This document shows, piece by piece, positions 34,365 through 43,057 of a stretch of DNA of 64,000 nt. Numbering within the stretch: position 1 is the first letter of the stretch; each line of letters begins with the position of its first letter. The DNA lies in contig NZ_JABLSI010000020.1 of NCBI RefSeq assembly GCF_019303475.1, forward strand, positions 1 to 64,000. The letters are read 5' to 3'. Source of the stretch: Streptomyces sp. JJ38 (GTDB taxonomy: Bacteria > Actinomycetota > Actinomycetes > Streptomycetales > Streptomycetaceae). Below the pieces are notes generated by a model that saw only the letters and a list, made by a program, of their open reading frames with translations, made no database searches and was not told the DNA's origin. Made by a program: the position numbers and the translations under genes.

Positions 34365-34494
34365 TCGCCCCTCCCCCGCCGACGGCGGCACCCCGCGGCC
34401 GGTGGCGGCCGCCCGGGCCCGGCGAGACGATGGTGGGGTTGAGCCTGCGGCCGACCCGGCCCCCTGGCCGGGCCGGGCGAGGAGGTGGGGCACG

Positions 34495-34653
34495 ATGCCA
34501 ACGGCGACGAAGGCCATGACGGTGGCCACGGTGAGCGGGTTGGTGCTGGCCACGGCGTACACGGTGGGTCTGGGTGGCAGTGGCTGGGTGTGGTTCGCCT
34601 GGCTGGTCCTGGGGCTGGCGACGCTGGGCCTGATGACGGCGGTCGGGCACTGA
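34495..34653 (+). CDS. Small two-helix membrane protein
   Basis: A 52-residue protein, almost wholly two hydrophobic segments (about 8-26 and 30-48) separated by GGSG and ending in H. A good GGAGG precedes the ATG and a perfect terminator starts in its stop codon, which both support it as a real gene. Actinomycete genomes often have such short proteins beside ctaG-like genes. No function can be assigned. Confidence 0.68.
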   Translation: MPTATKAMTVATVSGLVLATAYTVGLGGSGWVWFAWLVLGLATLGLMTAVGH

Positions 34654-34695
34654 TGGTCTGACGCCGCGCCCCGCGGCGCGGCGTCAGACCATCAG
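34650..34695. terminator. Perfect 21-bp bidirectional terminator containing both stop codons
   Basis: Arms at 34650-34670 and 34675-34695 are fully complementary around a 4-nt loop. The stop codon of the small membrane protein and that of the convergent TetR gene lie symmetrically within the two arms. Confidence 0.88.
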
Positions 34696-35300
34696 TGGGT
34701 GGGCTCGGGAACGTCCATGGCCATCAGGCCCCGCAGGCCGGTGCGCAGGACGTGGGGGTCGAGCGGGCCGAAGAGCGCCTGCTGGACGAGGAAGCCCTGA
34801 GCGGCCCCGATCAGGGCCCGGGCGACGTCCTCGGCGGTGGCGTCTTTCGGCATCAGGCCGCGCTCCTGGTAGGTGTGCACGATCTTGATCCACGAGGAGA
34901 GCACCCGTGCGTAGCCCTCGCGCATCCGGGAGGCCAGCTCCTCGTTGCGCAGGGTCTCGGCCCACACCTGGAGGGCGAGGGCGGGAGTGGTGTCGGAGCG
35001 GCGGCCGAGCACCCGGCACAGGACGGCCGGAAGCAGCACGTCGGGCAGGGCCGGGTCCTCGGCGCGGGCGGCGTCGGCGAAGGCCGAGCCGACATCGTCG
35101 AACACCTCCATGGCGATCGCCGTGATCAGGTCGTCCTTGCTGCGGAAGTACCGGTAGACGGCTCCGGCGGACAGGCCGGTCTCCTGGAGGACGTCCTGCA
35201 TGGACGTGGCGTGGAAGCCGTTGCGCGTGAAGCAGCGGCGGGCGCCGTCGAGGATCTGTCGACGGCGGGCGGCGAGGTGTTCCTGGGATACGCGGGCCAT
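34692..35300 (-). CDS. TetR-family transcriptional regulator
   Basis: A 202-residue repressor with the DNA-binding region RRRQILDGARRCFTRNGFHA then LQETGLSAGAVYRYFRSKDDLI and a C-terminal effector domain of the TetR_C_6-like kind (GAAQGFLVQQALFG). The divergent gene at 35402 encodes a membrane protein, and two AACGAACG-containing sites lie between them, so it probably represses both its own gene and the membrane protein. Confidence 0.9.
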   Translation of the reverse strand: MARVSQEHLAARRRQILDGARRCFTRNGFHATSMQDVLQETGLSAGAVYRYFRSKDDLITAIAMEVFDDVGSAFADAARAEDPALPDVLLPAVLCRVLGRRSDTTPALALQVWAETLRNEELASRMREGYARVLSSWIKIVHTYQERGLMPKDATAEDVARALIGAAQGFLVQQALFGPLDPHVLRTGLRGLMAMDVPEPTH

Positions 35301-35313
35301 GGAGCAAAGCTAA

Positions 35314-35327
35314 AACGAACGTTCATT
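35314..35327. promoter_or_regulatory. TetR operator candidate 1
   Basis: AACGAAC and GTTCATT form a 14-bp near-palindrome (6 of 7 positions), 13 bases upstream of the TetR start. It directly abuts the TTGACA -35 (35329-35334) of the divergent gene. Confidence 0.65.
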
Positions 35328-35328
35328 C

Positions 35329-35334
35329 TTGACA
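35329..35334 (+). promoter_or_regulatory. -35 element TTGACA of the 35402 gene
   Basis: A consensus TTGACA. At 17 bp distance lies GACGCT (35352-35357), a weak -10. Operator candidates flank this promoter on both sides. Confidence 0.5.
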
Positions 35335-35370
35335 AGGAGCGGCCGAGGCGAGACGCTGGAGGTCAGCCAA

Positions 35371-35384
35371 AACGAACGATCCTT
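35371..35384. promoter_or_regulatory. TetR operator candidate 2
   Basis: AACGAACGATCCTT shares the first eight bases with the site at 35314. It lies 17 bases before the ATG at 35402, between the promoter and the gene. Confidence 0.55.
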
Positions 35385-35401
35385 CTTTTTGGAGGCCGAC
35401 G

Positions 35402-36433
35402 ATGTCCACGGCGCACACCACCACCTCTCCCCCCGCCGCGCCGGACGCCGCCCCCGACCGGCCCGGCGACGGAATCCCCTTCGACCGCCGTCGGCTCGTC
35501 GCGGTCCTGGTCGTCACGCCGCTGATCGCGGCGCTGGCCCTGTGGGCGTTCGCGTGGCCGGCCAGCCGGATCGCCCCGCGTGACCTGCCGATCGGCCTCG
35601 TCGCCCCCGCCGGCGCGCCGATCGCGGAGAATCTGACCGGCGGCCCGGGCGAGGACGCGTTCGACGTCCAGCGCTACGACGACGCCGCGGCCGCGAAGGC
35701 GGCCATCGAGGACCGCGAGATCTACGGGGCCCTGGTCGCCTCCCCCGAGGGCATCCAGCTCCTGACCGCGTCCGCGGCGAGCCCCGCGGTCGCCCAGCTG
35801 CTGAACCAGGCCGTCGCCGCCCAGGCACCGCCGGGAGCGGAGGTCACCACCACGGACGTGGTCGCCCTGCCCGAGGACGACCCGCGCGGCACCGGCTTCG
35901 CCGCCGGGGCCCTGCCACTCGCCCTCGCCGGGGTGGCCGCCGGTGCGATCACCTTCGTCATGGGCCTGCGCGGCACCGTCGCCGCCGCCGCACTGACCGG
36001 CGCGGCGGCCCTGGTCGGCCTCACCGCGGCCGCGATCGAGCACAGCTGGCTGGGCATCCTGACGGGCAACTGGTGGGCCGAGGCCGGCGTGCTGGGGCTG
36101 ACGATCCTTGCGGTGGGCGCGACGGTCGCCGGCGCCGCGGCCCTGCTCGGCGCGCGGGGTATCGGGCTCGCCGCCCTGCTGATCGTGCTCATCGGCAACC
36201 CCTTCTCGGGCGTCACCTCCGCCCCCGAGCTGCTGCCCGGCGCCGCCGCCTGGACCGGCCAGCTGCTGCCGCCGGGCGCCGGCGGCTCGCTGCTGCGCTC
36301 CGTGGCCTTCTTCGACGGGGGCGGGGCGGCCGGGCCGGCCCTCGTCCTGACGGTGTGGGCGGTGCTGGGCCTGACGGCCATGATGCTCGGCGGCCACCTC
36401 AAGCGGGGCCGGGAGACGGCCCGAACCGCCTGA
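35402..36433 (+). CDS. Multi-pass membrane protein, ABC-2/YhgE-like
   Basis: A 343-residue protein with one N-terminal helix (about 30-53), an exposed domain of some 120 residues, and five or six C-terminal helices. This layout is that of ABC-2-type permease or YhgE/Pip-like export proteins (small-molecule efflux or envelope function). No ATPase gene is nearby. The N-terminus is Pro/Ala-rich and cytoplasmic. Control by the divergent TetR suggests an inducible exporter. The ATG has GGAGG nine bases upstream. Confidence 0.72.
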   Translation: MSTAHTTTSPPAAPDAAPDRPGDGIPFDRRRLVAVLVVTPLIAALALWAFAWPASRIAPRDLPIGLVAPAGAPIAENLTGGPGEDAFDVQRYDDAAAAKAAIEDREIYGALVASPEGIQLLTASAASPAVAQLLNQAVAAQAPPGAEVTTTDVVALPEDDPRGTGFAAGALPLALAGVAAGAITFVMGLRGTVAAAALTGAAALVGLTAAAIEHSWLGILTGNWWAEAGVLGLTILAVGATVAGAAALLGARGIGLAALLIVLIGNPFSGVTSAPELLPGAAAWTGQLLPPGAGGSLLRSVAFFDGGGAAGPALVLTVWAVLGLTAMMLGGHLKRGRETARTA

Positions 36434-36450
36434 GCCTCACCCTCGCCCGC

Positions 36451-36507
36451 CGCACACCTCAGCGGCCCGGACACCGATCCCCGGCGTCCGGGCCGCTGAG
36501 GTGTGCG
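36451..36507. terminator. Terminator hairpin, 22-bp perfect stem
   Basis: Arms at 36451-36472 and 36486-36507 with a 13-nt loop, 17 bases after the stop of the membrane protein gene. Confidence 0.82.
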
Positions 36508-36682
36508 GCGACACCGAAGCGCCGGCGTTCGACGCCCCCGGCCGCCAACCCCGCCCGCGGCCGGGACGCCGACAGCACCCCGCGCGCCGCCCAGGCCCTG
36601 GTGAGGTTGCCCGGGCGCCCCGAGGAGGACGGGGAGGGGTGAGGGGAGGACTACATCCGGGCTCAGCGGTCAGGCGTTGAAC

Positions 36683-37231
36683 ATGGAAGTGCACCACGGA
36701 GCCCGCAACGAGACACCGCTGGAACGTGACGACCGCAACTTCGGGGAGCTCCTCCAGGAGCTGCGGGTGATCCAGACCGGGGTTCAGATCCTGTTCGCCT
36801 TCCTGCTCACCCTGGCCTTCACCCCGCGCTTCCCGGAGCTCGACGACTTCCAGCGCGGCACCTACATCACCACGCTGCTGCTGGCCGCCCTGACCGTCCT
36901 GCTCTTCACCGCGCCCGCCGTCGTCCACCGGCGGCTCTTCCGGCGCGGGGCCAAGCGCCGCGTGGTGGACGTCTCCGCCCGGCTGGCGGCGGCCGGTCTC
37001 GCGGTACTCGGCCTCGCGCTCACCGGGGCCGTGCTGCTGGTCGTCGACTTCGTGCTCGGCCGGGCCGCGGGCCTCACCGCGGCCAGCGCCACGCTGCTGG
37101 CCTGCGTCGGCCTGTGGCTCCTGCTGCCCTGGCACGTGCGGTCGGCCCACACGCGGACGCGGGCCGGTCTGGCCCGGGACCCGGCTCAGGCGCCCTCGGG
37201 CGCGCAGGACACCACGGAGCGCAAGGCCTGA
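36683..37231 (+). CDS. DUF6328 membrane protein
   Basis: A 182-residue protein with four membrane helices (about 33-50, 63-83, 100-122, 128-146). The segment NFGELLQELRVIQTGVQILFAFLLTLAF (split here as NFGELLQELRV and QTGVQILFAF) is the DUF6328 marker. A conserved LPWHVRS follows the last helix. Function is unknown. ATG 36683 is used although a TTG lies 6 bases earlier. Its last 46 bases overlap the 3' end of convergent bioF. Confidence 0.84.
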   Translation: MEVHHGARNETPLERDDRNFGELLQELRVIQTGVQILFAFLLTLAFTPRFPELDDFQRGTYITTLLLAALTVLLFTAPAVVHRRLFRRGAKRRVVDVSARLAAAGLAVLGLALTGAVLLVVDFVLGRAAGLTAASATLLACVGLWLLLPWHVRSAHTRTRAGLARDPAQAPSGAQDTTERKA

Positions 37232-38331
37232 GCGACCTGCGCGTCGCTGAGGTCGGCCCGGGCGGTGAGCCGCAGCCGGGAGACGCCGTCCGGCACCGAG
37301 GGGGGCCGGAAGCAGCCCACCGCGAGCCCGGCCGCGCGGCAGTCGGCGGCCCACTGAAGTGCCGCCTGGGGCGACGGAGCCCGCACGGAGACGACGGCGG
37401 CCTCCGGCCGCCTGGCGGTCAGGCCCGCCGCGGTGAACCCCTCGTACAGCGCGAGGGCGACCTCGCGCACGCGCCGCGCCCGTCGCGGTTCGGCGCGCAG
37501 GAGGCGCAGCGCGGCCAGTGCCGCCCCGGCCGCAGCCGGTGCGAGCCCGGTGTCGAAGATGAACGTGCGCGCCGCGTTCGTCAGATGCTCGATCACCGCG
37601 GCCGGGCCCAGGACGGCGCCGCCCTGGCTGCCCAGGGACTTGGAGAGGGTGAGCGTCGCGACGGTCCCCGGAGCCCCGGACAGCCCGGCGGCGTCGAGCG
37701 TGCCGCGGCCGCCCTCGCCCAGGACGCCGAGCCCGTGCGCGTCGTCGACGAGGAGACCGGCCCCGGCCTCCCGGCACACCCGGTGCAGCCCGGCGAGGGG
37801 AGCGGCGTCCCCGTCGACCGAGAACACGGCGTCGGTGACGGCGAGGCCCGGCCCGGTGCGGTCGGCGAGCACCTTGGCGACGGCCTGCGGGTCCGCGTGC
37901 GGGGCGACGACGGTCTCGGCGCGGGCCAGTCGGCAGCCGTCGATGAGGGAGGCGTGGTTGGCGGCGTCCGAGACGAGCAGGCCTCCGGGCGGCGCGAGGG
38001 CGGTGACGGCCGCGAGGTTGGCGGCGTAGCCGGAGGAGAACACGAGCGCGGCCTCGAAGCCGCAGAAGGCGGCGAGTTCGGCCTCCAGCTCGGCGTGCAG
38101 CTCGGTCGAGCCGCTGACGAGCCGGGACCCGGTGGCGCCCGCGCCCCAGCGGCGCGCCGCCTCGCCCGCGGCGGTGGTCACCCGGGGGTCGCGGGCGAAG
38201 CCCAGGTAGTCGTTTCCGGCCAGGTCCAGGAGCCGGCCTTCCGGGGGGCGGGGTCGCAGCGTGCGGACCAGCCCGGCACTCCTGCGCTGCTCGCGGGCCG
38301 CTTCGAGCCACGCGAAGGGGTCGTCGGACAT
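37186..38331 (-). CDS. bioF: 8-amino-7-oxononanoate synthase
   Basis: A 381-residue PLP-dependent alpha-oxoamine synthase that condenses pimeloyl-ACP or -CoA with alanine, the first dedicated biotin ring step. The PLP lysine is Lys231 in LTLSKSLGSQGG; SGYAANLAAV, DAANHASLIDG and VDDAHGLGVLG are family landmarks. It is divergent from bioB with a symmetric GTGTGG/CCACAC site between. The 3' end overlaps the DUF6328 gene by 46 bp, convergently. Confidence 0.94.
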   Translation of the reverse strand: MSDDPFAWLEAAREQRRSAGLVRTLRPRPPEGRLLDLAGNDYLGFARDPRVTTAAGEAARRWGAGATGSRLVSGSTELHAELEAELAAFCGFEAALVFSSGYAANLAAVTALAPPGGLLVSDAANHASLIDGCRLARAETVVAPHADPQAVAKVLADRTGPGLAVTDAVFSVDGDAAPLAGLHRVCREAGAGLLVDDAHGLGVLGEGGRGTLDAAGLSGAPGTVATLTLSKSLGSQGGAVLGPAAVIEHLTNAARTFIFDTGLAPAAAGAALAALRLLRAEPRRARRVREVALALYEGFTAAGLTARRPEAAVVSVRAPSPQAALQWAADCRAAGLAVGCFRPPSVPDGVSRLRLTARADLSDAQVAQALRSVVSCAPEGA

Positions 38332-38392
38332 GCGCCGGATACTCCTCGCTCGTCGGTTCCCCCGAACCTAACGGGAGGGCCGCGGGTACGTC

Positions 38393-38408
38393 GTGTGGTA
38401 ATCCACAC
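38393..38408. promoter_or_regulatory. Palindrome between bioF and bioB
   Basis: GTGTGG-TAAT-CCACAC, a perfect 6-4-6 inverted repeat, lies in the 146-bp region between bioF and the bioBAD operon. It differs from the TGTAAAC-type BirA operator and is a candidate site for a dedicated biotin repressor. Confidence 0.6.
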
Positions 38409-38477
38409 ACCCCGATCGGCCCGTCTTGTGTCACCTCTCCTTGGCCCGAGGCTTGTCCGTGAGCGAGGATGCGCGCC

Positions 38478-39692
38478 ATGGACCTGCTGAACACGCTGGT
38501 GGACAAGGGGCTGCGGCGCGAGCTGCCGACGCGCGAGGAAGCGCTCGCGGTGCTGGCGACCTCAGATGACGAACTGCTCGATGTGGTGGCCGCGGCGGGC
38601 AAGGTACGCCGCCACTGGTTCGGGCGGCGGGTGAAGCTCAACTACCTGGTGAACCTCAAGTCGGGCCTGTGCCCGGAGGACTGCTCGTACTGCTCGCAAC
38701 GGCTGGGCTCGAAGGCCGAGATCCTCAAGTACACCTGGCTCAAGCCCGACCAGGCCGCGGAGGCGGCCCAGGCGGGGCTGGCCGGTGGCGCCAAGCGGGT
38801 CTGTCTGGTGGCCAGTGGCCGCGGGCCGACCGACCGCGACGTGGACCGGGTGTCGGAGACGATCGCGGCCATCAAGGAGCAGCACGAGGGCGTCGAGGTG
38901 TGCGCCTGCCTGGGGCTGCTCTCCGACGGCCAGGCCGCCCGGCTGCGCGAGGCCGGGGCGGACGCCTACAACCACAACCTCAACACCTCCGAGGCCACCT
39001 ACGCCGACATCACGACGACCCACACCTACGCCGACCGCGTCGAGACCGTCCAGCAGGCCCAGGCCGCGGGCATGTCCGCGTGCTCGGGGCTGATCGCGGG
39101 GATGGGCGAGACGGACGCCGACCTGGTGGACGTGGTCTTCTCCCTGCGCGAGCTCGACCCGGACTCCGTGCCGGTCAACTTCCTGATCCCGTTCGAGGGC
39201 ACGCCGCTGGCCAAGGAGTGGCACCTGACGCCGCAGCGGGTGCTGCGCATCCTCGCCATGGTCCGCTTCGTCTGCCCGGACGTCGAGGTGCGGCTGGCCG
39301 CGGGCCGCGAGGTGCACCTGCGGTCGATGCAGCCGCTCGCGCTGCACCTGGCGAACTCGATCTTCCTCGGCGACTACCTGACCAGTGAGGGCCAGGCCGG
39401 CAAGGCGGACCTGGAGATGATCGAGGACGCCGGCTTCGAGGTGGAGGGCGCCGACACCACGACCCTGCCCGAGCACCGGGCCGACGCGCTCGCGGCCGGC
39501 GGCTGCGGTTCGGGCGGCGGTGGCGGCTGCGCCCCCTGCGGCGACGCCGGTGCCGAGCCGGAGGCCGCGGCCGCCGAGACCGTCCCCGCGGGCGTCACGG
39601 CGGGCGAGGAGGCCGAGGCCGGGGTCGCGCGCACGGACCTGGTCGCCGTGCGGCGCCGGGGGGCCGGGACCGACCTGCCGCCCAATGCCTGA
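38478..39692 (+). CDS. bioB: Biotin synthase
   Basis: A 404-residue radical-SAM enzyme that inserts sulfur into dethiobiotin. The radical-SAM cysteines are Cys65, Cys69 and Cys72 (CPEDCSYC). The segments [23 protein letters not shown] and [10 protein letters not shown] mark the auxiliary-cluster domain. A tail of about 70 residues follows the normal end and contains three further cysteines, Cys343, Cys351 and Cys354, in a Gly-rich setting. The ATG at 38478 has GAGG upstream, whereas the ATG at 38469 does not. bioA follows with 8-nt overlap. Confidence 0.94.
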   Translation: MDLLNTLVDKGLRRELPTREEALAVLATSDDELLDVVAAAGKVRRHWFGRRVKLNYLVNLKSGLCPEDCSYCSQRLGSKAEILKYTWLKPDQAAEAAQAGLAGGAKRVCLVASGRGPTDRDVDRVSETIAAIKEQHEGVEVCACLGLLSDGQAARLREAGADAYNHNLNTSEATYADITTTHTYADRVETVQQAQAAGMSACSGLIAGMGETDADLVDVVFSLRELDPDSVPVNFLIPFEGTPLAKEWHLTPQRVLRILAMVRFVCPDVEVRLAAGREVHLRSMQPLALHLANSIFLGDYLTSEGQAGKADLEMIEDAGFEVEGADTTTLPEHRADALAAGGCGSGGGGGCAPCGDAGAEPEAAAAETVPAGVTAGEEAEAGVARTDLVAVRRRGAGTDLPPNA

Positions 39693-40998
39693 GCCGCTCC
39701 CCCAAGGCCGGCTGCTGGCGCTGGACCGGCAGCACGTGTGGCACCCGTACGGGCCCATGCCCGGGCGCGAGGCGCCCCTGGCCGTCGAGTCGGCGGCCGG
39801 GGTGCGCCTGCGGCTGATGGAGCCCGTCGCCGGACACCGCGAGCTCGTGGACGGCATGTCCTCGTGGTGGTCGGCGGTCCACGGCTACAACCACCCGGTG
39901 CTCAACGAGGCGGCGCGGGCGCAGCTGGACCGCATGAGCCACGTGATGTTCGGCGGGCTCACCCACGAGCCCGGGGTCCGGCTGGCCAAGCGGCTCGTCG
40001 ACGTGTCGCCGGAGGGCCTGGAGCACGTCTTCCTCGCCGACTCGGGCTCCGTGTCGGTCGAGGTGGCCGTCAAGATGTGCCTGCAGTACTGGCGTTCGCT
40101 CGGCCGGCCGCGCAAACAGCGGCTGCTGACCTGGCGTGGCGGATACCACGGCGACACCTGGACACCGATGTCCGTGTGCGACCCGGACGGCGGGATGCAC
40201 CACCTGTGGTCGGGGCTCCTGCCGCGGCAGGTCTTCGCTCCGGCGCCGCCGCCGGGCTTCGAGGCCGAGCCGGACGACGGGTACGTCCGGCGGCTGCGCA
40301 CGATGGTCGCCGAGCACGCGGACGAGCTGGCCGCCGTGATCGTCGAGCCGGTGGTACAGGGCGCGGGCGGCATGCGCTTCCACTCCCCGGAGTACCTGAG
40401 GGTGCTGCGTGAGGCCTGCGACGAGCACGGGGTCCTGCTCGTCTTGGACGAGATCGCCACCGGCTTCGGCCGGACCGGTGCCTTCTTCGCCGCGGACCAC
40501 GCCGGGATCAGCCCGGACGTGCTGTGCGTGGGCAAGGCGCTGACCGGCGGCTATCTGACGATGGCGGCGACGCTGTGCACGAGCGAGGTGGCCCGCGGGA
40601 TCTCCGAGGGCGAGGTGCCGGTGCTGGCGCACGGTCCGACGTTCATGGCCAACCCGCTGGCCGCCGCCGTGGCGGACGCCTCCGTGGAGCTGCTGCTGGC
40701 CCAGGACTGGGCCGGTGAGGTGGCGCGCATCGAGTCGGGCCTGCGCGAGGGGCTGGCGCCCGCGGCGGGGGCGCCCGGCGTGCGGGAGGTCCGCGTGCTG
40801 GGGGCGATCGGCGTCGTCCAGCTCGACCGGGAGGTCGACATGGCGGCGGCGACCCGGGCGGCGGTGGAGCACGGCGTGTGGTTGCGCCCCTTCAGGGACA
40901 TGGTCTACACGATGCCGCCGTACGTGACCGGGGACGAGGACGTGTCCCGGATCTGCGCGGCGGTGTGCGCCGCCGCGGCCGCGGGGAGTGGCCGATGA
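39685..40998 (+). CDS. bioA: Adenosylmethionine-8-amino-7-oxononanoate aminotransferase
   Basis: A 437-residue class III aminotransferase that converts KAPA to DAPA with SAM as amino donor. Landmarks are [25 protein letters not shown] and MFGGLTHEP near the start, [14 protein letters not shown] and the PLP lysine Lys284 in [12 protein letters not shown]. It overlaps bioB by 8 nt and bioD by 4 nt, so the three are translated together. The N-terminal sequence HVWHPYG is the diagnostic mark for BioA among class III aminotransferases. Confidence 0.95.
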   Translation: MPEPLPQGRLLALDRQHVWHPYGPMPGREAPLAVESAAGVRLRLMEPVAGHRELVDGMSSWWSAVHGYNHPVLNEAARAQLDRMSHVMFGGLTHEPGVRLAKRLVDVSPEGLEHVFLADSGSVSVEVAVKMCLQYWRSLGRPRKQRLLTWRGGYHGDTWTPMSVCDPDGGMHHLWSGLLPRQVFAPAPPPGFEAEPDDGYVRRLRTMVAEHADELAAVIVEPVVQGAGGMRFHSPEYLRVLREACDEHGVLLVLDEIATGFGRTGAFFAADHAGISPDVLCVGKALTGGYLTMAATLCTSEVARGISEGEVPVLAHGPTFMANPLAAAVADASVELLLAQDWAGEVARIESGLREGLAPAAGAPGVREVRVLGAIGVVQLDREVDMAAATRAAVEHGVWLRPFRDMVYTMPPYVTGDEDVSRICAAVCAAAAAGSGR

Positions 40999-41705
40999 CG
41001 GTCTGGTTCGTGTCCGGCACCGGGACGGAGATCGGCAAGACGGTGACCGTGGCGGCGCTGGCGGCCTGCGCGGTGGGCGCGGGCCGCAGCGTCGCCGTGC
41101 TCAAGCCCGCGCAGACGGGGGTGGCTCCCGGGGAGCCCGGGGACGTGGCCGAGGTCCGGCGACTGGCCGGGGACGCGGTGACGGGCGTCGAGCTGGCCCG
41201 CTACCCCGAACCGCTGGCCCCCGAGACGGCGGCCCGGCGGGCCGGGCTGCCGTACCTCTCCCCGCCCGAGATCGCCGAGGCGGCCGGGAAGCTGGCGGCC
41301 GAACACGACCTGGTGCTGGTGGAGGGGGCCGGCGGGCTGCTCGTCCGGTTCGACGCGGCGGGAGCGACACTGGCCGACGCCGCGCGGCTCCTGGACGCTC
41401 CGGTGCTCCTGGTGGCGGCGGCGGGGCTGGGCACGCTGAACGCGACGGCGCTCACGGCCGAGGCGCTGCGGGCCCGTGGGCTGGCCTGCCCGGGCGTGGT
41501 CGTCGGCTCCTGGCCGGCGGTACCGGACCTGGCGGCGTACTGCAACCTGGCGGATCTGCCCGTATCGGCCCGGGCACCACTGCTGGGGCTGGTGCCGCAG
41601 GGGGCGGGTGCGCTCACGGGGCCCGGGTTCCGGGCCGCGGCTCCCGGCTGGCTGGCGCCGGAACTCGGTGGGGGCGGGTTCAGCCTCCCGCACGGGGACG
41701 GCTGA
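40995..41705 (+). CDS. bioD: Dethiobiotin synthetase
   Basis: A 236-residue ATP-dependent carboxylase that closes the ureido ring of dethiobiotin. The P-loop is GTGTEIGKT (8-16), LKPAQTGV and [12 protein letters not shown] contain substrate-site residues. Its ATG overlaps the bioA stop (ATGA). The pimeloyl-forming genes bioC, bioH or bioW are not in this window. Confidence 0.94.
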   Translation: MTVWFVSGTGTEIGKTVTVAALAACAVGAGRSVAVLKPAQTGVAPGEPGDVAEVRRLAGDAVTGVELARYPEPLAPETAARRAGLPYLSPPEIAEAAGKLAAEHDLVLVEGAGGLLVRFDAAGATLADAARLLDAPVLLVAAAGLGTLNATALTAEALRARGLACPGVVVGSWPAVPDLAAYCNLADLPVSARAPLLGLVPQGAGALTGPGFRAAAPGWLAPELGGGGFSLPHGDG

Positions 41706-41761
41706 GGCCGCCGGGAGGCACGCGGCGGTGCCGGGGCGGCGGGCTCAGCGGAGGCGGCGGC

Positions 41762-42133
41762 TCAGCGGGTCCAGCCGCGCAGCTCCTCGGCGATCGCGGC
41801 GACGTCGGCCGTGCCGTCCTTCACCAGGCGGGCGAGGTCCCGTATCTGTTCGGGGGACGTCGTGACCTTCAGCCCGCTGGCGACGAGGTAGGCGTAGGCG
41901 ACGGCGCTGGCGTACATGGCGTTGTACCGCTCCAGGGCCGGGACGTGCAGCAGGAGCTGCAGGAGGGCCGCCGCCCGGTCGGCGGCGTCGGCGTAGACGG
42001 GGCGGCCGAAGACGGTGGCGCCGTGCCGGCTGACGGCGGCGACCAGGGCGCCGTAGTCGGTGATCCGCGGATCTCCCGGCGTCTGTTCCTCGGCGACGAT
42101 GAGCAGCCACGCGAGTTCGATGTGCAGGCTCAC
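41762..42133 (-). CDS. Fic/Doc-like toxin component with degenerate Fic motif
   Basis: A 123-residue protein of the actinomycete Fic-family toxin-antitoxin group. Helical regions resemble Doc, but the Fic motif HPFx[D/E]GN, which performs phospho- or AMP-transfer, reads HVPALERYNAMYASAVAYAYL (given here in two parts: HVPALERYN and AMYASAVAYAYL). Only the histidine and asparagine are recognisable. The GTG start overlaps the antitoxin stop (GTGA). It is convergent with bioD. Confidence 0.78.
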   Translation of the reverse strand: MSLHIELAWLLIVAEEQTPGDPRITDYGALVAAVSRHGATVFGRPVYADAADRAAALLQLLLHVPALERYNAMYASAVAYAYLVASGLKVTTSPEQIRDLARLVKDGTADVAAIAEELRGWTR

Positions 42134-42381
42134 GTACGCGGCCGGCTCCCCCGCTCCCGGCCCGGATCCAGAGGTTCGGGGAACTCGTCGGCGAAGACGG
42201 CCTCGTACTGCTTCATGAAGTCGGCCGCGGCGTCGACGAAGGTGTGGCCCACCTCCCCGGCGTCCCGCTGGACGAGTTCCTCGATGTAGCGGTTGACGCT
42301 CACCCCGCGCTGCAGCGCCTGGCGACGCGCCGTCTCGGCCGTCGCCTCGTCCACCCGGACGTTGAGCTGTGTCTTGGCCAT
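42130..42381 (-). CDS. Ribbon-helix-helix antitoxin
   Basis: An 83-residue protein with an Arc/MetJ-type ribbon-helix-helix DNA-binding region at residues 4-40 (TQLNVRVDEATAETARRQAL then GVSVNRYIEELV). The C-terminal VDAAADFMKQYEAVFADEF would wrap around the toxin. It precedes the Fic-like gene with a 4-nt overlap. A palindrome just upstream (42391-42408) is the likely self-operator. Confidence 0.85.
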   Translation of the reverse strand: MAKTQLNVRVDEATAETARRQALQRGVSVNRYIEELVQRDAGEVGHTFVDAAADFMKQYEAVFADEFPEPLDPGRERGSRPRT

Positions 42382-42390
42382 GCCGCCACG

Positions 42391-42408
42391 CTAGCGCTTT
42401 CGCACTAG
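42391..42408. promoter_or_regulatory. Operator candidate for the antitoxin
   Basis: CTAGCGC and GCACTAG, 6 of 7 symmetric positions with a 4-bp spacer, begin 10 bases before the antitoxin start. CTAG is rare in this GC-rich DNA. Confidence 0.6.
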
Positions 42409-42474
42409 TAGGGGAAGGCCGCGGGAGCGGGACGGCACCGGCCGGGCTCGACATCGCGGCGGCGGAGTGCTGGG

Positions 42475-42915
42475 ATGCGAGGTATGGGCAGTCACGGTGA
42501 CGAGGTGCGCGTCCGCACGGCCCGGATCGCGGACGCCGAGGCGGTGCTGGCCTTCTGGGGCGTGGCCGCCGAGGGCGTCAGCATCAGCGACGACCGGTCC
42601 GGGGTCACCGCGCTGATCGAGCGCGACCCGCAGGCGCTCCTCCTGGCCGAGCGGGGCGGGGAACTCGTCGGCACCGTCATCGCGGGCTTCGACGGCTGGC
42701 GCTGTCACCTCTACCGGCTCGCGGTCCACCCGGCCCACCGACGGCAGGGCATCTCCACACTGCTGCTGGCCGCGGCGGAGAAGCGCTTCGCCGAGCTGGG
42801 CGGCCGGCGCGGCGACGCGATGGTGCTGGACCGCAACGAGTCGGCCCACCAGGCCTGGACGTCGGCGGGATACGCGCGGGAGCAGCAGTGGAGCCGCTGG
42901 GTCAAACACCTGTGA
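42475..42915 (+). CDS. GNAT acetyltransferase
   Basis: A 146-residue single-domain N-acetyltransferase. The acetyl-CoA loop is RLAVHPAHRRQGISTLLL, and motif C is DAMVLDRNESAHQAWTSAGYAREQ (given in part). The substrate is unknown. The ATG at 42475 has GGAG seven bases upstream; ATG 42484 is possible. It is a single-gene unit between the toxin-antitoxin pair and the CNNM/CBS genes. Confidence 0.87.
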   Translation: MRGMGSHGDEVRVRTARIADAEAVLAFWGVAAEGVSISDDRSGVTALIERDPQALLLAERGGELVGTVIAGFDGWRCHLYRLAVHPAHRRQGISTLLLAAAEKRFAELGGRRGDAMVLDRNESAHQAWTSAGYAREQQWSRWVKHL

Positions 42916-43057
42916 GCCGCCCTGAGGCTCACCGGGCCGCACGCGCCCGGGCCGCCGGCCCGCTGGGCCGCGCCCGCTGAGGAGGTGCGCTCCCCCTTCG
43001 GCTCGTACGCTGGGACCACCAGCCCACGACCGTGAGGAAGGGGGGCGGCGTCCCGCC

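Noticed and set aside
38331..38478. Riboswitch before bioB
   Set aside because: No structure resembling a known riboswitch was seen; only the short palindrome stands out.
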